NCBI GenBank assembly: GCA_049890275.1
Contig: JBMHBT010000008.1
Location: 155,692 to 219,691 of the forward strand
Length of the DNA: 64,000 nt
Origin: UBA7374 sp049890275
Lineage (GTDB): Bacteria; Verrucomicrobiota; Verrucomicrobiia; Opitutales; Coraliomargaritaceae
Direction: 5' to 3'
A program made the position numbers and the translations under genes. The notes under the pieces were generated by a model. That model was not told where the DNA came from and did no database searches. It saw only the letters and a program-made list of their open reading frames with translations. Positions 1 through 8,407 of the stretch are shown here, one piece after another (the first letter of the stretch is position 1; every line of letters begins with the position of its first letter).

Positions 1-2
1 CC

Positions 3-527
3 TCCATGCTCAACTCGGCCTCCACCATTGCCACAATGGACTTATACGCAAAATCGACCGGCCAAAAAGATCCTGCAAAACTCGTTACAGTCGGTCGTAT
101 TTTCGTCGTACTCTTCGTCGTCATTGCCGCCTGCGTCGCACCGAGACTGGACAAATTCGACAGCATCTTTGGTTATATTCAGGAATTCCAGGGCTTTATT
201 TCTCCCGGTATCCTCGCCGTCTTCATGTTCGGATTTTTCTCTCCCAAGACGCCCCGCTACTTCGGTATGCTCGGCATCATCGCCAGTATTGTTATTTACG
301 GATGCCTGCTTCTTGGGGCCGGAGACATCGCCTTCCTCAACCGTATGGCCATAACCATGGGCTGTGTCCTACTACTCGGTATCCTCATTACGGTATTCAA
401 GCCTATGGAGGAACCGGTTGAAATGCCCGTCAATGATCAGATTGCACTCGAATCATCCCGCTCGGCCAAGATCTTCGGAATCGGTGTTGTCCTCGCTACC
501 CTCGCCCTCTACGCCGTCTTCTGGTAG
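3..527 (+). CDS. Sodium/solute symporter, C-terminal part (partial)
   Basis: This is the C-terminal end of a sodium:solute symporter (SSS family, SGLT-like); the 5' part lies left of the window and the frame is open from base 3. The first residues read SMLNSASTIATMDLY, the segment typical of the family just before a late transmembrane helix. Four or five hydrophobic helices follow (for example around GRIFVVLFVVIAACVAP and FISPGILAVFMFGFF). The protein ends with a short charged loop and a last helix running to the stop. SSS proteins import sugars, amino acids or other solutes with Na+ through the inner membrane. The substrate cannot be told from this fragment; a sugar is plausible because glycoside hydrolases lie nearby. 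Confidence 0.85.
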   Translation, partial: SMLNSASTIATMDLYAKSTGQKDPAKLVTVGRIFVVLFVVIAACVAPRLDKFDSIFGYIQEFQGFISPGILAVFMFGFFSPKTPRYFGMLGIIASIVIYGCLLLGAGDIAFLNRMAITMGCVLLLGILITVFKPMEEPVEMPVNDQIALESSRSAKIFGIGVVLATLALYAVFW

Positions 528-532
528 GCTAA

Positions 533-1119
533 CTAGCGCAAACGGTCCACCACTCCCTCGCGGATCATTGATTCCAATAAAGCTTCGACATAGGCATCCA
601 GAGCCTCGGCTCCGATCGATTCGCCCGCCCGAATCTCGCTCCATTGCGTCCAGACAGCCCCTTCAAAATTTTGAACATATAGGGATGCCTCCAATTGCGC
701 ACCGGTCTCTACATCCCAACGGATTGTTGTCTCTTCAAAAAGCCCCCTCATCGATGCAGCCTCCACTTTTCGAGATTGCCTTGTCGTTACCGATAAAGCG
801 CGGGCCAGCAAGAGTGCAGAGTTCTTCGAATCCGTTAAATAATCCGCTAGCAAAGCACCGTTGATCGAACGTAAATCCGGCATTCGGCCAGCCGAAGCTT
901 CCGCAGAAATGCAATCGAGCGCAAGGCTTCCACCATACTTTGTTCAAAATCCAGTCGTATCGCCGGATCATAGGCATAGCCCACAACCAGTATGGTCGGA
1001 GAAGTCTCTACCCCCTGCCAGTCCCCCTCCTGCCGAGAACCCATATCCTCTACCTCCACCACACTGGCACAACCGGCCAAGAAAAAAAATGAGGCAAACA
1101 AGTAATTCCTAGAAAACAT
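533..1119 (-). pseudogene. Lipoprotein gene interrupted by a frameshift
   Basis: The 5' part starts with ATG at 1119 and has a lipoprotein signal peptide (MFSRNYLFASFFFLAGC, lipobox LAGC). It reads on through SPTILVVGYAYDPAIRLDFEQ and SMVEALRS. Near 895-930 the sensible reading moves to the other frame, which continues as ISAEASAGRMPDLRSINGALL and ends after EALLESMIREGVVDRLR at 533. Joined, the two halves give one lipoprotein of about 195 aa. Its shape (helix, MPDL segment, predicted ALLLARAL strand, C-terminal LLESMIREGVV helix) recalls small bacterial lipoproteins of unknown function. A single indel in the joining region would explain the break; a sequencing error is possible. No function is assigned. 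Confidence 0.5.
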
Positions 1120-1343
1120 AGAAAAAAAACCCAATGGCACCCAAACGCAAAGCGCAAAACAAAAACAACCCACCCAGACCACAGATCCACCCAGATAAAA
1201 GCGCTTACTCTCCACTCCCATTCGTAACCACTCCCCTCAACGTTCCCCCTGTTCGACGTTCTCCTCCCTCTGCCTCTCCCCCAAGGTCCTGAGCCTACAA
1301 GTCTGACCCATGTCCGACCCCCTCTACCCAGACCCCACCTAAA

Positions 1344-1367
1344 ATTCTGCCAACCATAATTCTGCCA
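1344..1367. repeat. 24-bp direct repeat, copy 1
   Basis: The unit is itself a doubled word: attctgcca, a 6-base spacer (accata), then attctgcca again. Copy 2 at 1635-1658 is identical over all 24 bases, and the flanks are related: both continue within 7 bases into cccctgc. Confidence 0.7.
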
Positions 1368-1634
1368 GATTTCCCCTGCACAGATACAGTCCGTCTGCTA
1401 AGACCCGCGAATCCACACGAAAGAAGCCTCAACCTCTCCCCCTCCTCAACAGTTCCATTTCCTGACTTCCTGCTTTCCTTATTCCCACGCCTCCACGGCA
1501 TCTGCTCCCATCCGCGCTCATCCGTGGCTCCTTCCTCTCTATTTACCATCCTGTAACGACCACACTTCGCGTCCTCCGCGCACTCCGCGGTTCATTCTTT
1601 CACCGATCAACATTCACCCCTCCTTCACTACATG

Positions 1635-1658
1635 ATTCTGCCAACCATAATTCTGCCA
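1635..1658. repeat. 24-bp direct repeat, copy 2
   Basis: Identical over 24 bases to 1344-1367 and 291 bases downstream. It lies in the same non-coding tract and is followed by a similar cccctgc word. It may be a member of a dispersed intergenic repeat family; only two copies are seen in this window. Confidence 0.7.
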
Positions 1659-1819
1659 ATACTCCCCTGCTCTGTCACCTTTGCGTGAGTTCTTTTACCC
1701 TCTCACGAAGTATCTAACCCGCATATTGCACCAGTTGAAGAGTGCTGGGATCCAAGTCATTCAAGTTGAGTAGTCAGCGAATTTTCTTTCGAAATTCGCA
1801 GTGTCATAACAATCACACT

Positions 1820-2160
1820 CTACCACCTTAAAAAGAAGGTGTGTCTTAAAAAGTCTTCCATCGGGTTTCGTACCGGCTTTACCGGTTCTTTCGTAAAGCC
1901 AAGATCCACTTCAATCGGGAAAAGAACTCCGTCGTGCCAGTCGGCACCGACGACGGTCATCTTTCCCCGGTAATCGCCTGCCGGAAGCGCCTGGTAGGAT
2001 GCGGAACCCCTGTCCACTTCAATCAGGAGTTGTCCTAACCCGCGTTGAACCCCGTCGCCCATCCGGATGCGTCGGTTATAGAAGGCCTTGTATCCCTTCA
2101 GCGCAATGGTGTGGGGATTGTTCGCCGCCCCTGCCCTTGGCTTGCCGAGTCGCTGAAACT
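1820..2160 (-). pseudogene. Decayed ORF fragment, unknown
   Basis: An open frame reads from just after a TAG near 2160 to a stop at 1820-1822. It contains protein-like sequence such as NPHTIALKGYKAFYNRR, GQLLIEVDRGSASYQAL and DWHDGVLFPIEVDLGF. No ATG precedes the apparently conserved part; the first ATG is at 2062. Another frame just upstream (about 2225-2110) also reads protein-like as WVKADWSAHPVRVSAGAGHS, which suggests a frameshift in a remnant truncated by the neighbouring GH81 gene. The alternating strand pattern suggests a beta-sandwich, but the family is not recognised. It could also be a real short gene with an unusual start. Confidence 0.3.
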
Positions 2161-2233
2161 AGAGTGGCCGGCACCAGCGCTGACCCTCACCGGATGGGCC
2201 GACCAATCTGCCTTCACCCATGAGGGGCCGTGA

Positions 2234-5200
2234 CTATTGCGGGGCAACTGCGCCGGAAGGCTTCACCGCATCCAGTGTACGGGCGACTGTGCGGTGGGGC
2301 GGTACCGGAAAACTCCCAATCAATTTTCCCTGGCGACGGACTTCACAGGTTTGCTCGGTGGCTTCGGGGTTGAAGATAACGAAGGTAGAAACTCCGCTTT
2401 GCGGATTTCTGAAGGCGGTGGCGGCAGGCATACTGAATTGAACGTCCCAGTCGATTTCGCCCCAGCTGGTGTGCGCGTGGCTGTAGTAATAGGTCAGCCC
2501 GCCGAGATCGGAATAAACGATATCCTGCTCTTCGGGGATCTCTGAATCTCGCCATGCCTCGAATTTCCGGTTGACGGAATCCGGGCTGGAAAAGAGGCGA
2601 TAACCGAGGAGTACGTTACCCCAGTCGGTGCCGACATCGGCTTCGGAAATGACGCCGTCGCTAGCGGCGGGGGTGTCTTGGGCTTTTTGATCCTGGAGAA
2701 TCCGCTGCATCAATCCGCCGTATAAATCATCCGACCATTGGCGGCTCACATTGCGTACAAAGTACTTCAAGGCGGGCGAGAGCGGCAGCCATTGGATGCC
2801 GTAGATATGCTGCGGGGCGGCGGAAAAGAAGGTTCCGTAGACATAGCTATTGTTCCAGAGAATGCCGACTACGTCCTGCGCTTCATCGTAGGCGGCGGGC
2901 CAAATAGTGCCGGAGCGGTTGAACCAGTACTCCATGGTGGCATTGGATTCGGCTTGGTAGCCGAAAGCACCGGCGTCGCGCATACCCTCGTCGCCGAGCA
3001 GGGATCCGAGGAAAAACAAGGCCGTCCAGGACTGGATCGCCTCGGAGGTGGATTCCTGATTGTTGCCACCGGGCGAACCGATTCCACCGGCGTAGGAGTG
3101 CCCCATCCAAGGATCAAAATTGCGCAGGAAGGGGAAATTGGAATCGTCGCGATCCCAGTTGGCGTACTCCTTGGCTATGATCGTGAGGATCTCGCTGTAG
3201 GGTTGGATCCATTCGGGTTCGACCATGGCTATAAAGGCAGCGGCCTGAATCAGATAGGAATAATGGAAGTGATGGTCGTTGAACTGATAGGAGTAGAAGC
3301 TTTCATCGAATCCAACCAATGCAGACCAGGCGGGATAATCGGCGTAGTAGCGCTCGGTCTCTCCAGGTGTGTAGGTCAGCCAATCGGCGACCACTTCCTG
3401 TAGCATCGCTTTTAATTCCTCATAGGCGGGGTGGGACAACTCGCGTGCCATGAGCATGTACTTACCCATGAGTACCATGTCTTTACCGCCCCAGTAGGTA
3501 TCTGTGCGGCAAGTCGCATCGGCTGCATAGTCAGTGATGATCTGGTGCATTACTTCGGGTCGCCAAGGAGCCGCACCCGTCGTGTCGCTGGGAGCGGGAT
3601 AATGTGGAACGATGCCGTGCCAGCGGTATTTGAAGTGAAAGCTGTTTCCGCTGGCGAGGATGAGTGGACCTCGCGTGGTGGTGTAGGTATAGGGGGTGAA
3701 CTCAAAATCGCGAGCGAGCAAGTCTTTGACATGATGGGACAAGAAGCCCTGTAAAACGGGACCGCCGGGATCCCCGTTGGGGCGCTCCGTCTTGACGACC
3801 CATTTGCTTCGCAGGGTCGAAGTCTCCGGATTCAGATCCCAGTGCACCTCCGTACTGCGCGGGATATTCAATGCATAGGGATGGAATTTCTCCAGGGCTT
3901 CCGCATCCGGGAGGACGGAGATACTGAAAAAATTCGAATCGATTTCCAGACCGGCTTGATTTCCGTCGATCGTAGTACCGTCCGGAAAATACAAACCGTA
4001 GTGATTGCCGTCCAAAATAATGAGGAGCTGGTTGGTTTTAACGGGGAAGCGGACTTCTTTTCCGGATAGATGCTGAAACTGAACCGGTAGGCTGAAGGTG
4101 ATTTTAGGTTTCATCCCTTCGGTTTCAAAATAAGTAAAGGGAATGCCATGCCCGAGCGTAGCATCGATGGTCTGCTCCCCGTCTTGCAAACGCACGACCA
4201 ACCCCCAGTCGGACCAGTCTTTGACAATCGTCTCCTGCGGCACGAAATCGACTCCGCCTACTTGGATGAAGGCACCGTCCACCATGGTGTTGCCCGACTC
4301 GGTAAACTCCTTCGGGAAATGCACCCAATAGCCGTTTTTCTCCACCCGTACCATTTGCGGGTAGGCCCAGAGGAAGGCATTGGAGTCGTTGAAAAGGAGA
4401 TGCGTCCACCAGTCATTGGTCGGAACGGGGCGCGTATCTCCGGGAGCCAGATTGAACTGGGTATTGAGCGCGTAGTTCTGGAAAAGTCCCGGCTGCGAAC
4501 CTTCGTCATACGGTGGATAGGCGGCAATACTGCCCGACTCGCCGACCGCGATGGCCGGGGGTGCTTCCTTGGTCAGCGTGGTGAAGGAAACGGATGCCGC
4601 CCTCCCCTTGCCCTCCGAATTCACCCCTAGCAACCGGGCTTGGTAGCGGCGGCCGGATTCGAGACCGGTCAGTTCCGCGGAGGTACTTCCCGGATCGAGG
4701 CGAAGTGCCAGAGAATCCGATGAGTGACCGTCTGCCGATAGGTAGAGTTCGTAGGCGGTATCATCGGACGATGTATCTGCCCAAACAAAACGAGCGGAAG
4801 TAAGGTCGGCCGACTCCAGCGTAAAGCCAGTCGGCGGCATGGGTTGCTGTACCGGCTTGAGCGATAGGTCCAGCCAATTCAAACTCAAATTACCCGATTC
4901 AAAGACGACCTTTATCTGCTGCTTGCCCGGACTCAGAGCGACTGAGCGTTTGAGGGTGACCGTATGCCAATCTTGCCAACCATTCGACTTGGAAAAAAGA
5001 ATCGGGCCGCTGCAGTCGACCCCGTCCAACTCGAGATGAAAGAGTTGCGTACCTTCCGCGCCTGTGGCGACTCGAAGATGGATTTGGTAATCACCGGACT
5101 TCTCCACGGATAGATCATAAGCCAGCCAATCGCCGGGTTGTATCCCACAAACGTTGCGCCCACCGGATGCATCCGAGCATTTTTCGGTTTGCGGTTGGTC

Positions 5201-5377
5201 TGCTTCGACATGAAAGCTCGTCCAATCCTCCGCTTCTATCTTTGCCGGAATCGTGATGCCTTGCGCAAAAGACGATGGAGGCAGCATGCCGAAAATGAAG
5301 AAAGCGCAAAAGCCAAAAGAGCGTCGGCTCTTCTCAAAAAAACGGCGTATGGAAAGGGAAAAAAGCAGAGAGTGCAT
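2234..5377 (-). CDS. Secreted endo-1,3-beta-glucanase (GH81) with CBM6 and Fn3
   Basis: A 1047-aa exported enzyme predicted to cut beta-1,3-glucans such as laminarin. An N-terminal signal peptide ends near residue 39 (PPSSFAQG). A CBM6-like module follows at about 42-178 (KIEAEDW, QPGDWLAYDLSV, NLSLNWLDLSL), then an Fn3 domain at about 180-268 (YELYLSADG, GLESGRRYQARLLG). The GH81 catalytic region runs from about 295 to the end. Its family motifs are visible: FNDHHFHYSYLIQAAAF, DDSNFPFLRNFDPWMGHSYA and GGNNQESTSEAIQSW, the last holding the conserved glutamates. The gene stands alone on the minus strand, with a perfect palindrome just upstream of the start (5406-5418). The family assignment is firm from motifs; the substrate is inferred from the family. 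Confidence 0.9.
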   Translation of the reverse strand: MHSLLFSLSIRRFFEKSRRSFGFCAFFIFGMLPPSSFAQGITIPAKIEAEDWTSFHVEADQPQTEKCSDASGGRNVCGIQPGDWLAYDLSVEKSGDYQIHLRVATGAEGTQLFHLELDGVDCSGPILFSKSNGWQDWHTVTLKRSVALSPGKQQIKVVFESGNLSLNWLDLSLKPVQQPMPPTGFTLESADLTSARFVWADTSSDDTAYELYLSADGHSSDSLALRLDPGSTSAELTGLESGRRYQARLLGVNSEGKGRAASVSFTTLTKEAPPAIAVGESGSIAAYPPYDEGSQPGLFQNYALNTQFNLAPGDTRPVPTNDWWTHLLFNDSNAFLWAYPQMVRVEKNGYWVHFPKEFTESGNTMVDGAFIQVGGVDFVPQETIVKDWSDWGLVVRLQDGEQTIDATLGHGIPFTYFETEGMKPKITFSLPVQFQHLSGKEVRFPVKTNQLLIILDGNHYGLYFPDGTTIDGNQAGLEIDSNFFSISVLPDAEALEKFHPYALNIPRSTEVHWDLNPETSTLRSKWVVKTERPNGDPGGPVLQGFLSHHVKDLLARDFEFTPYTYTTTRGPLILASGNSFHFKYRWHGIVPHYPAPSDTTGAAPWRPEVMHQIITDYAADATCRTDTYWGGKDMVLMGKYMLMARELSHPAYEELKAMLQEVVADWLTYTPGETERYYADYPAWSALVGFDESFYSYQFNDHHFHYSYLIQAAAFIAMVEPEWIQPYSEILTIIAKEYANWDRDDSNFPFLRNFDPWMGHSYAGGIGSPGGNNQESTSEAIQSWTALFFLGSLLGDEGMRDAGAFGYQAESNATMEYWFNRSGTIWPAAYDEAQDVVGILWNNSYVYGTFFSAAPQHIYGIQWLPLSPALKYFVRNVSRQWSDDLYGGLMQRILQDQKAQDTPAASDGVISEADVGTDWGNVLLGYRLFSSPDSVNRKFEAWRDSEIPEEQDIVYSDLGGLTYYYSHAHTSWGEIDWDVQFSMPAATAFRNPQSGVSTFVIFNPEATEQTCEVRRQGKLIGSFPVPPHRTVARTLDAVKPSGAVAPQ

Positions 5378-5405
5378 CGCGGGAGCGGGAGAAAATAACT
5401 AGAAA

Positions 5406-5418
5406 TGTATGGCATACA
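5406..5418. promoter_or_regulatory. Palindrome upstream of the GH81 gene, candidate operator
   Basis: The perfect inverted repeat tgtatg-g-cataca lies 29 bases upstream of the GH81 start codon. It sits where a regulator could block or assist transcription on the minus strand. The half-site resembles operators of GntR-type regulators. No regulator gene is adjacent, so the assignment is tentative. Confidence 0.35.
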
Positions 5419-5485
5419 AATAGTGCAACTTTATGCAACAAAATAGGCACCTATTCGAATTTCGGGAGGACGTAATGCAGCTCAC

Positions 5486-8047
5486 CTAGCTCGCTATCGG
5501 CCGCCACTCGTGCTTGGGGTAACGACCGGCGAGTTCTTTACGCACATGGGCGTAAGCACCGGTCCAAAAGCTATCCAGATCATCCGTCAAGTGAGCCGGC
5601 CGCCCATTTGGGGCCAATAGTTCGACTAATAAAGCAACACGCCCATCTGCGATCCGAAGCGTATCGCCGGGAAGATCATAAAAATCCTGCAACTTAGAAG
5701 CGATGAAGGCGCGGCCATCCGGTTCGTAGCGAATCGCTACGGGGCGCTTGCGCCGGGGCAGTTCCCTCTCGGCGGGAGCATAGGCATCGATGTAGTAGAG
5801 TTGTGCGGGGTCGAGCCATTGCTGCACAACGGGCAAGACCGGACGGTCCTTGATCTCCTTATAGCTGCTTGCCCCGTGGCAGATTTGCTCGAGGAGGAAG
5901 CTGCGGGCCGCTTCGTCGATTGGAGCGATTCCGGTCTCCGGGCAATGACGGGCGACAAAATTGACCCGTTGGATCCACTTCTCCACGGCGGCATTCCATT
6001 GCTTGAGGACAAGATTTCCGGAGAGCACTTCAGCGGCCAAAAGCTCGGCTGCCTTTTCCGAATTCAATTCCTCAGTATCCGATTGAGATAGAACCAGCCC
6101 GCGAAAACTTCTCACTGATTGCGCAACAACACGACGCGCTGATGGGTCAAAATAGGTGCGCGAACCAGAAGTAAACTCATTTGCAAAATCCGCTTCAAGC
6201 CAGTCCATTTCCACCGCTGTGGCCATGCCAAGCAGGAGGGTCGCCTCGCCCCGAACGATGCGTTCCTCGACTTCGGCGGCGACGAAGAGAGGGGCTTCGA
6301 CGAGGCTCTCACGGCGAAGCTCGCCGGAGCGCTGGTGAACCAAGCGACAACGGCGGGTACCGGAGTCATTGCGCAGACAGAGCTGATCAGAAAAAGCAGA
6401 GAGCAAAGCTCGACAAACGGCGGACTCTGGGTCCTCAGAAGTCGTTTCGACCGACCCCATGCGTTCTGCCATTTTCTCCAGTTGACGGCTGGCTTCCCAT
6501 GCCTGCCGCGCGGCTCCGGCGTGAATCCCCATTTGGGCACAGTCCGAAAGTTTGAAACGATTCGAATGGGCACATTCCAAAGCCCGCAACTGAACAAAAA
6601 AATCGGATCGGGGATCGGCGGGGTCCTCCATCTCGCGAATTTGCGCTTTGCGAATATCGGGTTCGGAAGCCGGCCGGTAGAGCGCCCTACCCTGGGCAAT
6701 GGCGGCAATTTTTGCCACTTGCGGGAGCACGCCGCGCTCGATCCCCTCGAGTAACATCCGGGCAAAGCGGGGATGCAGCGGCAGGCGAGCCATATCTTGG
6801 CCACATGCGGTTACGGCGCCGGTAGAATCGAATGCCCCGAGGTCCTGCAACAAAGCCTGAGCCTTTTCCATTGATGCCGGGTCGGGCGCTTCAAACCAAG
6901 GGAAGGCATGAAAATCCTCCACTCCATGCGCGGCCAGCAGGAGTAGTGATTCGGAGAGATCGACCCGCCGAACTTCTGCCGTATCGCGCTGTGGGCGGGT
7001 CTCCTGTTCGGCCTCGCTCCAAAGGCGGATACAACGACCGGGGCCGGTGCGTCCGGCACGTCCACGGCGCTGTTCGGCGGCGTCGCGGCTGATTGGCTCA
7101 ACGAGAATGGAGTTGATCCCCCGTCGGGAATCAAACCGTGCAATCCGGGCCAAGCCTCCATCAATTACCACGCGAACACCGTCGATCGTGATGGAAGTCT
7201 CCGCGACATTGGTGGCGACAATGACTTTTGGTTGGTCGCTCGGATCGACCGCACGATCCTGCGCTTCGGGAGAAAGCTCGCCATACAAGGGCAGGACTGT
7301 ACGACCTCTGGCTTCGGGCAGTGATTCCAGCGCGGCAATCGTCCGGCGAATCTCATAAGCGCCAGGCATAAAAACGAGAACGTGCCCGTCCATTCGGTCC
7401 CGAACTGCCCCGCGAAAGGCTTGAGCCGCTCGCTCCCAGACGGGTGCTGCCTGACGCCCAAGGGCGGCTCCGGCGTAGTCCACCTCTACGGGGTACATGC
7501 GTCCGGCTGCTTCGACTTGAGCAGAGGGCTGTAGATAAGTCGAAAGGGTCTCCACATCGAGAGTCGCCGACATGACTACGAGATGGAGATCCGGACGCTG
7601 CGTCTGTAGCGAACGAAAGGCAGCCGCAATGCCCAGATCGCTGCTCAGGCTCCGCTCGTGAAATTCATCAAAGATCAACGCACCCACGCCGGGCAGCGAG
7701 GGATCCTCCAGTATGCGACGCAAGAGGATAGCTTCGGTAACAAAACGGATTCGGGTCTTCGGGCCGGTCCGGTTATCAAATCGAACCTGATAACCGACTT
7801 CTTCGCCTAAGGGCACGCCCCGCTCGGAGGCGACGCGACGGGCCAGCATACGGGCGGCCAAACGGCGGGGCTGCAAGACAATGATTTCGCCTTCAATCGC
7901 TCCCTGATCCAATAGAATCTGAGGCACTTGAGTGGATTTACCCGAGCCGGTCGGGGCACTGAGAACAACCCGCCCAAATTCGGCCAATCCGCATAGGATC
8001 TCCTTGGCAACTTCGTGTATGGGTAGGACTGGAGGAACCTTGCTCAT
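5486..8047 (-). CDS. hrpB: ATP-dependent helicase HrpB
   Basis: An 853-aa DEAH-type RNA helicase of the HrpB family. Visible motifs are Walker A (APTGSGKST, about residues 33-41), motif II as DEFH (FDEFHERSL), motif III SAT (VVMSATLD), motif V (VATNVAETSITIDGVRVV) and motif VI (QRRGRAGRTGPGR). A helicase-associated domain and the HrpB C-terminal region follow (ending WLDPAQLYYIDAYAPAERELPRR, GRYPKHEW). The DEFH variant is normal for HrpB. The start is taken as the ATG at 8047; an in-frame TTG lies directly before it. The physiological role of HrpB is poorly known in most bacteria. The gene is monocistronic, with an unexplained leader of about 350 bp upstream. Confidence 0.93.
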   Translation of the reverse strand: MSKVPPVLPIHEVAKEILCGLAEFGRVVLSAPTGSGKSTQVPQILLDQGAIEGEIIVLQPRRLAARMLARRVASERGVPLGEEVGYQVRFDNRTGPKTRIRFVTEAILLRRILEDPSLPGVGALIFDEFHERSLSSDLGIAAAFRSLQTQRPDLHLVVMSATLDVETLSTYLQPSAQVEAAGRMYPVEVDYAGAALGRQAAPVWERAAQAFRGAVRDRMDGHVLVFMPGAYEIRRTIAALESLPEARGRTVLPLYGELSPEAQDRAVDPSDQPKVIVATNVAETSITIDGVRVVIDGGLARIARFDSRRGINSILVEPISRDAAEQRRGRAGRTGPGRCIRLWSEAEQETRPQRDTAEVRRVDLSESLLLLAAHGVEDFHAFPWFEAPDPASMEKAQALLQDLGAFDSTGAVTACGQDMARLPLHPRFARMLLEGIERGVLPQVAKIAAIAQGRALYRPASEPDIRKAQIREMEDPADPRSDFFVQLRALECAHSNRFKLSDCAQMGIHAGAARQAWEASRQLEKMAERMGSVETTSEDPESAVCRALLSAFSDQLCLRNDSGTRRCRLVHQRSGELRRESLVEAPLFVAAEVEERIVRGEATLLLGMATAVEMDWLEADFANEFTSGSRTYFDPSARRVVAQSVRSFRGLVLSQSDTEELNSEKAAELLAAEVLSGNLVLKQWNAAVEKWIQRVNFVARHCPETGIAPIDEAARSFLLEQICHGASSYKEIKDRPVLPVVQQWLDPAQLYYIDAYAPAERELPRRKRPVAIRYEPDGRAFIASKLQDFYDLPGDTLRIADGRVALLVELLAPNGRPAHLTDDLDSFWTGAYAHVRKELAGRYPKHEWRPIAS

Positions 8048-8407
8048 CAAGCAGAAAGAGTATGCCTTGAGCGGCCGGACTTGTACCTGAGCCGAAGCAG
8101 GTAAGATTGCGATTTCGTCTGCGTCATGATGCGATGCTGTAAAAAGACAGAACTTGCCCGGCAGGCAAGTCTACGTGCTGATCTACTGATCTATTTACCC
8201 AATCGATACAATCGGATGACAAGTGTGCTCCGCAAGTGAAGAGCCAGGGAGCGTATAAGCATACGTGACCGTGGCTCGTAAACGCCGCGATGTGCGCTTG
8301 TCGCTGAAGCGATTTTGAAACACTCTTCGTCTGATCTGATTGATCGGTAACGGATGTCTTTAAGTGTTTCATTTTAAAAGCGCGTTTGCATAGTTTGGGT
8401 TTACTAC
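8048..8407. other. Intergenic region between divergent hrpB and ABC-F genes
   Basis: This 360-bp divergent spacer contains a perfect 7-bp inverted repeat (acttgcc ... ggcaagt, 8152-8170) that is followed on the minus strand by a short T-rich stretch. An 82-codon minus-strand ORF at 8124-8372 begins with MKHLKTSVTDQSDQ, but it has no recognisable domain and its later codons look non-coding. The region may hold a small RNA or a repeat element. Nothing stronger is supported. Confidence 0.3.

Larger units (their letters stand above)
1221..1819. other. Intergenic region with word-like repeats
   Basis: About 600 bp show no credible gene. The sequence is pyrimidine-rich on the plus strand and contains words seen as degenerate intergenic repeats in many environmental bacterial genomes: gttcgacgtt near 1251, cgctcatccgtggctcc near 1515, and cgtcctccgcgcactccgcgg near 1571. 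A perfect 24-bp direct repeat lies inside it and is listed separately. The short ORF covering 1295-1549 on the minus strand has no protein-like composition. The same kind of words return at 63360-63600. Confidence 0.55.

Noticed and set aside
2738..3403. 221-codon plus-strand frame
   Set aside because: It lies antisense inside the GH81 gene, has a low-complexity Gly/Val composition and no family. The minus-strand frame has clear catalytic motifs.
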